Shown here: positions 62,527-64,000 of the stretch, one piece after another
How positions within the stretch are numbered: the stretch's first letter is position 1
Layout: the number at the start of each line of letters is the position of its first letter
Assembly: GCA_947253885.1 (NCBI GenBank)
Contig: CAMYAO010000006.1
Location: 1 to 64,000, forward strand
Direction: 5' to 3'
Source of the DNA: an uncultured Clostridium sp.
GTDB lineage: Bacteria > Bacillota > Clostridia > Lachnospirales > Lachnospiraceae
DNA: 64,000 nt
Notes under the pieces: generated by a model
What the model was told of the DNA's origin: nothing
The model's input: only the letters and a program-made list of their open reading frames with translations
The model's database searches: none
Position numbers and translations under genes: made by a program

Positions 62527-64000
62527 ATGGAACAAATACATAGAAAAAAAGTTATTGTATGTGGTGTTCGTTTTGGACAATTCTATTTGGAGTCTGTGAG
62601 TAAATCCGATGATTTTGAGCTTGCCGGTATATTATCTAACGGTAGTAAGGAATCAATGGAATGTGCCGGACTCTATGGAATAAAACAATACAGCCGGGTA
62701 GAGGAGCTGCCGGAGGATATTAATATGGCATGCGTTGTTGTCAGAACAGGAGCACTTGGGGGAAAAGGGGCTGAGCTGGTGGAACAGTTAATGCAAAGAA
62801 AGATAAATGTGATTTTGGAACAGCCCATACAGACAGAAGAACTAAAATTGTGTTACAGAAATGCAATGAAGTATGGAACAGCATTTACGGTTGGAAATCT
62901 GTATGCAAATCTTAAGACGGTTCAGAAGTTTTTTTCTATAGCCGAAAAACTTATGAAGCGTCAACAGGTGCTATATGTAAATGTTAATATGGCAACACAG
63001 GTGTCATTTCCTTTGGCATATGTTTTAGCAAAATTATTTCCAAGGTGCAAAAAGGCAGTACTGACAGGGACTAATATAACAAAATCATCCTTTGATACTG
63101 CAGAATTTATGCTGGGAGATGTACCACTTTCCGTTCGTGCCCAGAATCAGATGGAAGCCGGTTCCGGGGATAATTACACACATTTATTTTTTGATATTTC
63201 CATTGGTTTTCCAGCGGGAACATTGATATTGACAGATATTCATGGAGCTGTGATATGGCGTGCACGTATGACGGTTCCGGATAATATCCGGGTACCATAT
63301 GAGCTTGAAAAGAAAGCCGATGAAAGCATGAGGGAAGATAGCATACGTGTGCTTTATTCCTATGAAGATACAAGTTATAAAAATATTCTTTCAAAAATAT
63401 GGACAGAGGCAATCCATGAGGATATTGTTTATTTATCGCGATTGTCAGAGCGTAAAAACAGAAAAGAAAATAATTATAAAAATATGCTCATACTTAAGGC
63501 GTCGGAAATGTGGCAGACTCTTACAAATGCGTTTGGATATCCTAAGAAATGTGAAAATGTGAAAAATGAATATTGGGATATAGAGGAAATTATTTCAGAG
63601 GAATTTGAAACATTATCTATGAAAGAACGGTATGAGATGCTTGACGGCAAGAGTATAGAGAAATGTCTTGCATTAATGGATAAAGGAAGTGTTTATGCGA
63701 TTCTTCGCGCATTTCAGAAGAAAGGCGTATTTTGTGAACGAAACGTCAAGTATAGCATAAATGAAATATATAAAATGACGGAGAGCAGACAGGAATTTTT
63801 CTTTATCCTAGATAGATGGCTTAACATTCTTCTTGAATATAAAATTATTGCAAAGGATAAGCAGAGATATTTTCTTGAAAAAGAAATCCTTGCTAAATGC
63901 AGAGTAGATGGTATATGGCAAAGAGCGCTTCATTTGTGGACAAACAGGTTGGGAACTAAGAATGTAGGAGAATATTTTTACCAGAATGCAATGAACCTCA
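62527..64000 (+). CDS. Thiazolinyl-imide reductase (YbtU/Irp3-like) with C-terminal extension, cut by the window end
   Basis: Open from ATG at 62527 with no stop before the edge (491 codons). Residues 1-340 resemble Gfo/Idh-type thiazolinyl imide reductases: KVIVCGVRFGQFYL Rossmann start, VVRTG, LEQPIQ (E-x-P) and VGNLYANL; these reduce one thiazoline ring to thiazolidine with NADPH. Residues about 370-491 go beyond the family length and contain ILDRWLNILLEYKIIAKD, like the N-terminal part of PKS/NRPS-type methyltransferase domains and like a segment in the NRPS 2 insert (AAWLDLLAEEKIIAK). A fused C-methyltransferase is therefore suspected; its SAM motif would lie outside the window. It follows NRPS 2 by 21 bases. 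Confidence 0.82.
   Translation, partial: MEQIHRKKVIVCGVRFGQFYLESVSKSDDFELAGILSNGSKESMECAGLYGIKQYSRVEELPEDINMACVVVRTGALGGKGAELVEQLMQRKINVILEQPIQTEELKLCYRNAMKYGTAFTVGNLYANLKTVQKFFSIAEKLMKRQQVLYVNVNMATQVSFPLAYVLAKLFPRCKKAVLTGTNITKSSFDTAEFMLGDVPLSVRAQNQMEAGSGDNYTHLFFDISIGFPAGTLILTDIHGAVIWRARMTVPDNIRVPYELEKKADESMREDSIRVLYSYEDTSYKNILSKIWTEAIHEDIVYLSRLSERKNRKENNYKNMLILKASEMWQTLTNAFGYPKKCENVKNEYWDIEEIISEEFETLSMKERYEMLDGKSIEKCLALMDKGSVYAILRAFQKKGVFCERNVKYSINEIYKMTESRQEFFFILDRWLNILLEYKIIAKDKQRYFLEKEILAKCRVDGIWQRALHLWTNRLGTKNVGEYFYQNAMNL

Noticed and set aside
35715..64000. Salicylate synthase or dihydroxybenzoate genes in the island
   Set aside because: None of the frames shows a chorismate-binding enzyme or isochorismatase pattern; absence holds only within the window.
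1..64000. CRISPR arrays, tRNA and rRNA genes
   Set aside because: No regularly spaced direct repeats, tRNA-like arms or rRNA sequence were seen on reading the window; no computed scan could be run.

Overview
The window looks like the chromosome of a low-GC, strictly anaerobic Firmicute, most like a gut Lachnospiraceae. The basis is the AT-rich codon use, a reverse-type rubrerythrin next to PerR, a CoA-transferase pair, a Gram-positive Tad/Flp locus with DUF5702-like and FHA proteins, and a coaX-dusB-greA-lysS block. No rRNA, tRNA or CRISPR array was seen.

Layout. 1-7160: oxidative-stress pair (perR-rubrerythrin), beta carbonic anhydrase with a decayed GNAT acetyltransferase at its 3' end, metA, a two-subunit CoA transferase and an 824-residue membrane-anchored protein of unknown role. 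7349-16288: a Tad-type pilus operon with two prepilin peptidases, TadZ-like protein, TadA ATPase, TadB, TadC, a 57-residue Flp pilin, TadE-like pseudopilins and an FHA protein. 16354-28155: housekeeping genes (rhomboid protease, HIT, murG, pgi, nfeD-SPFH, argF, birA, coaX, dusB, greA, lysS fused to a tRNA-binding domain).

28156-35667: wreckage of a conjugative element downstream of lysS. It holds small element genes (some broken), a complete-looking four-gene restriction-modification operon (small HTH protein, m5C methyltransferase, DUF3883-type nuclease, second m5C methyltransferase), a frameshifted DUF4238 gene, a group II intron remnant with a recognisable domain V, and the last 99 codons of a VirD4/TraG coupling protein.

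35715-64000 (runs off the window): a thiazoline metallophore island. A leftward operon encodes an ECF transporter (T, fused A-A', MptD-type S) and an Sfp-type phosphopantetheinyl transferase. Divergent from it are an AraC regulator, a wrecked NitT/TauT-type ABC system, then a rightward operon: type II thioesterase, O-methyltransferase, two YbtP/YbtQ-like ABC half-transporters, NRPS 1 (docking-Cy-A-PCP-TE), a saccharopine-dehydrogenase-like protein, an aryl-acid AMP ligase, NRPS 2 (ArCP-Cy-A-PCP-Cy-A-PCP with MT-like insertions in both A domains), and a thiazolinyl-imide reductase carrying a C-terminal extension cut by the window edge. The gene set is of the yersiniabactin/pyochelin/equibactin kind but has three cysteine-type heterocyclisation modules and no polyketide part. 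The predicted product is an aryl-capped chain of three cysteine-derived rings, so a metal (probably iron) chelator in an anaerobe. No salicylate synthase is present in the window, and the aryl ligase has an unusual residue in its substrate pocket.
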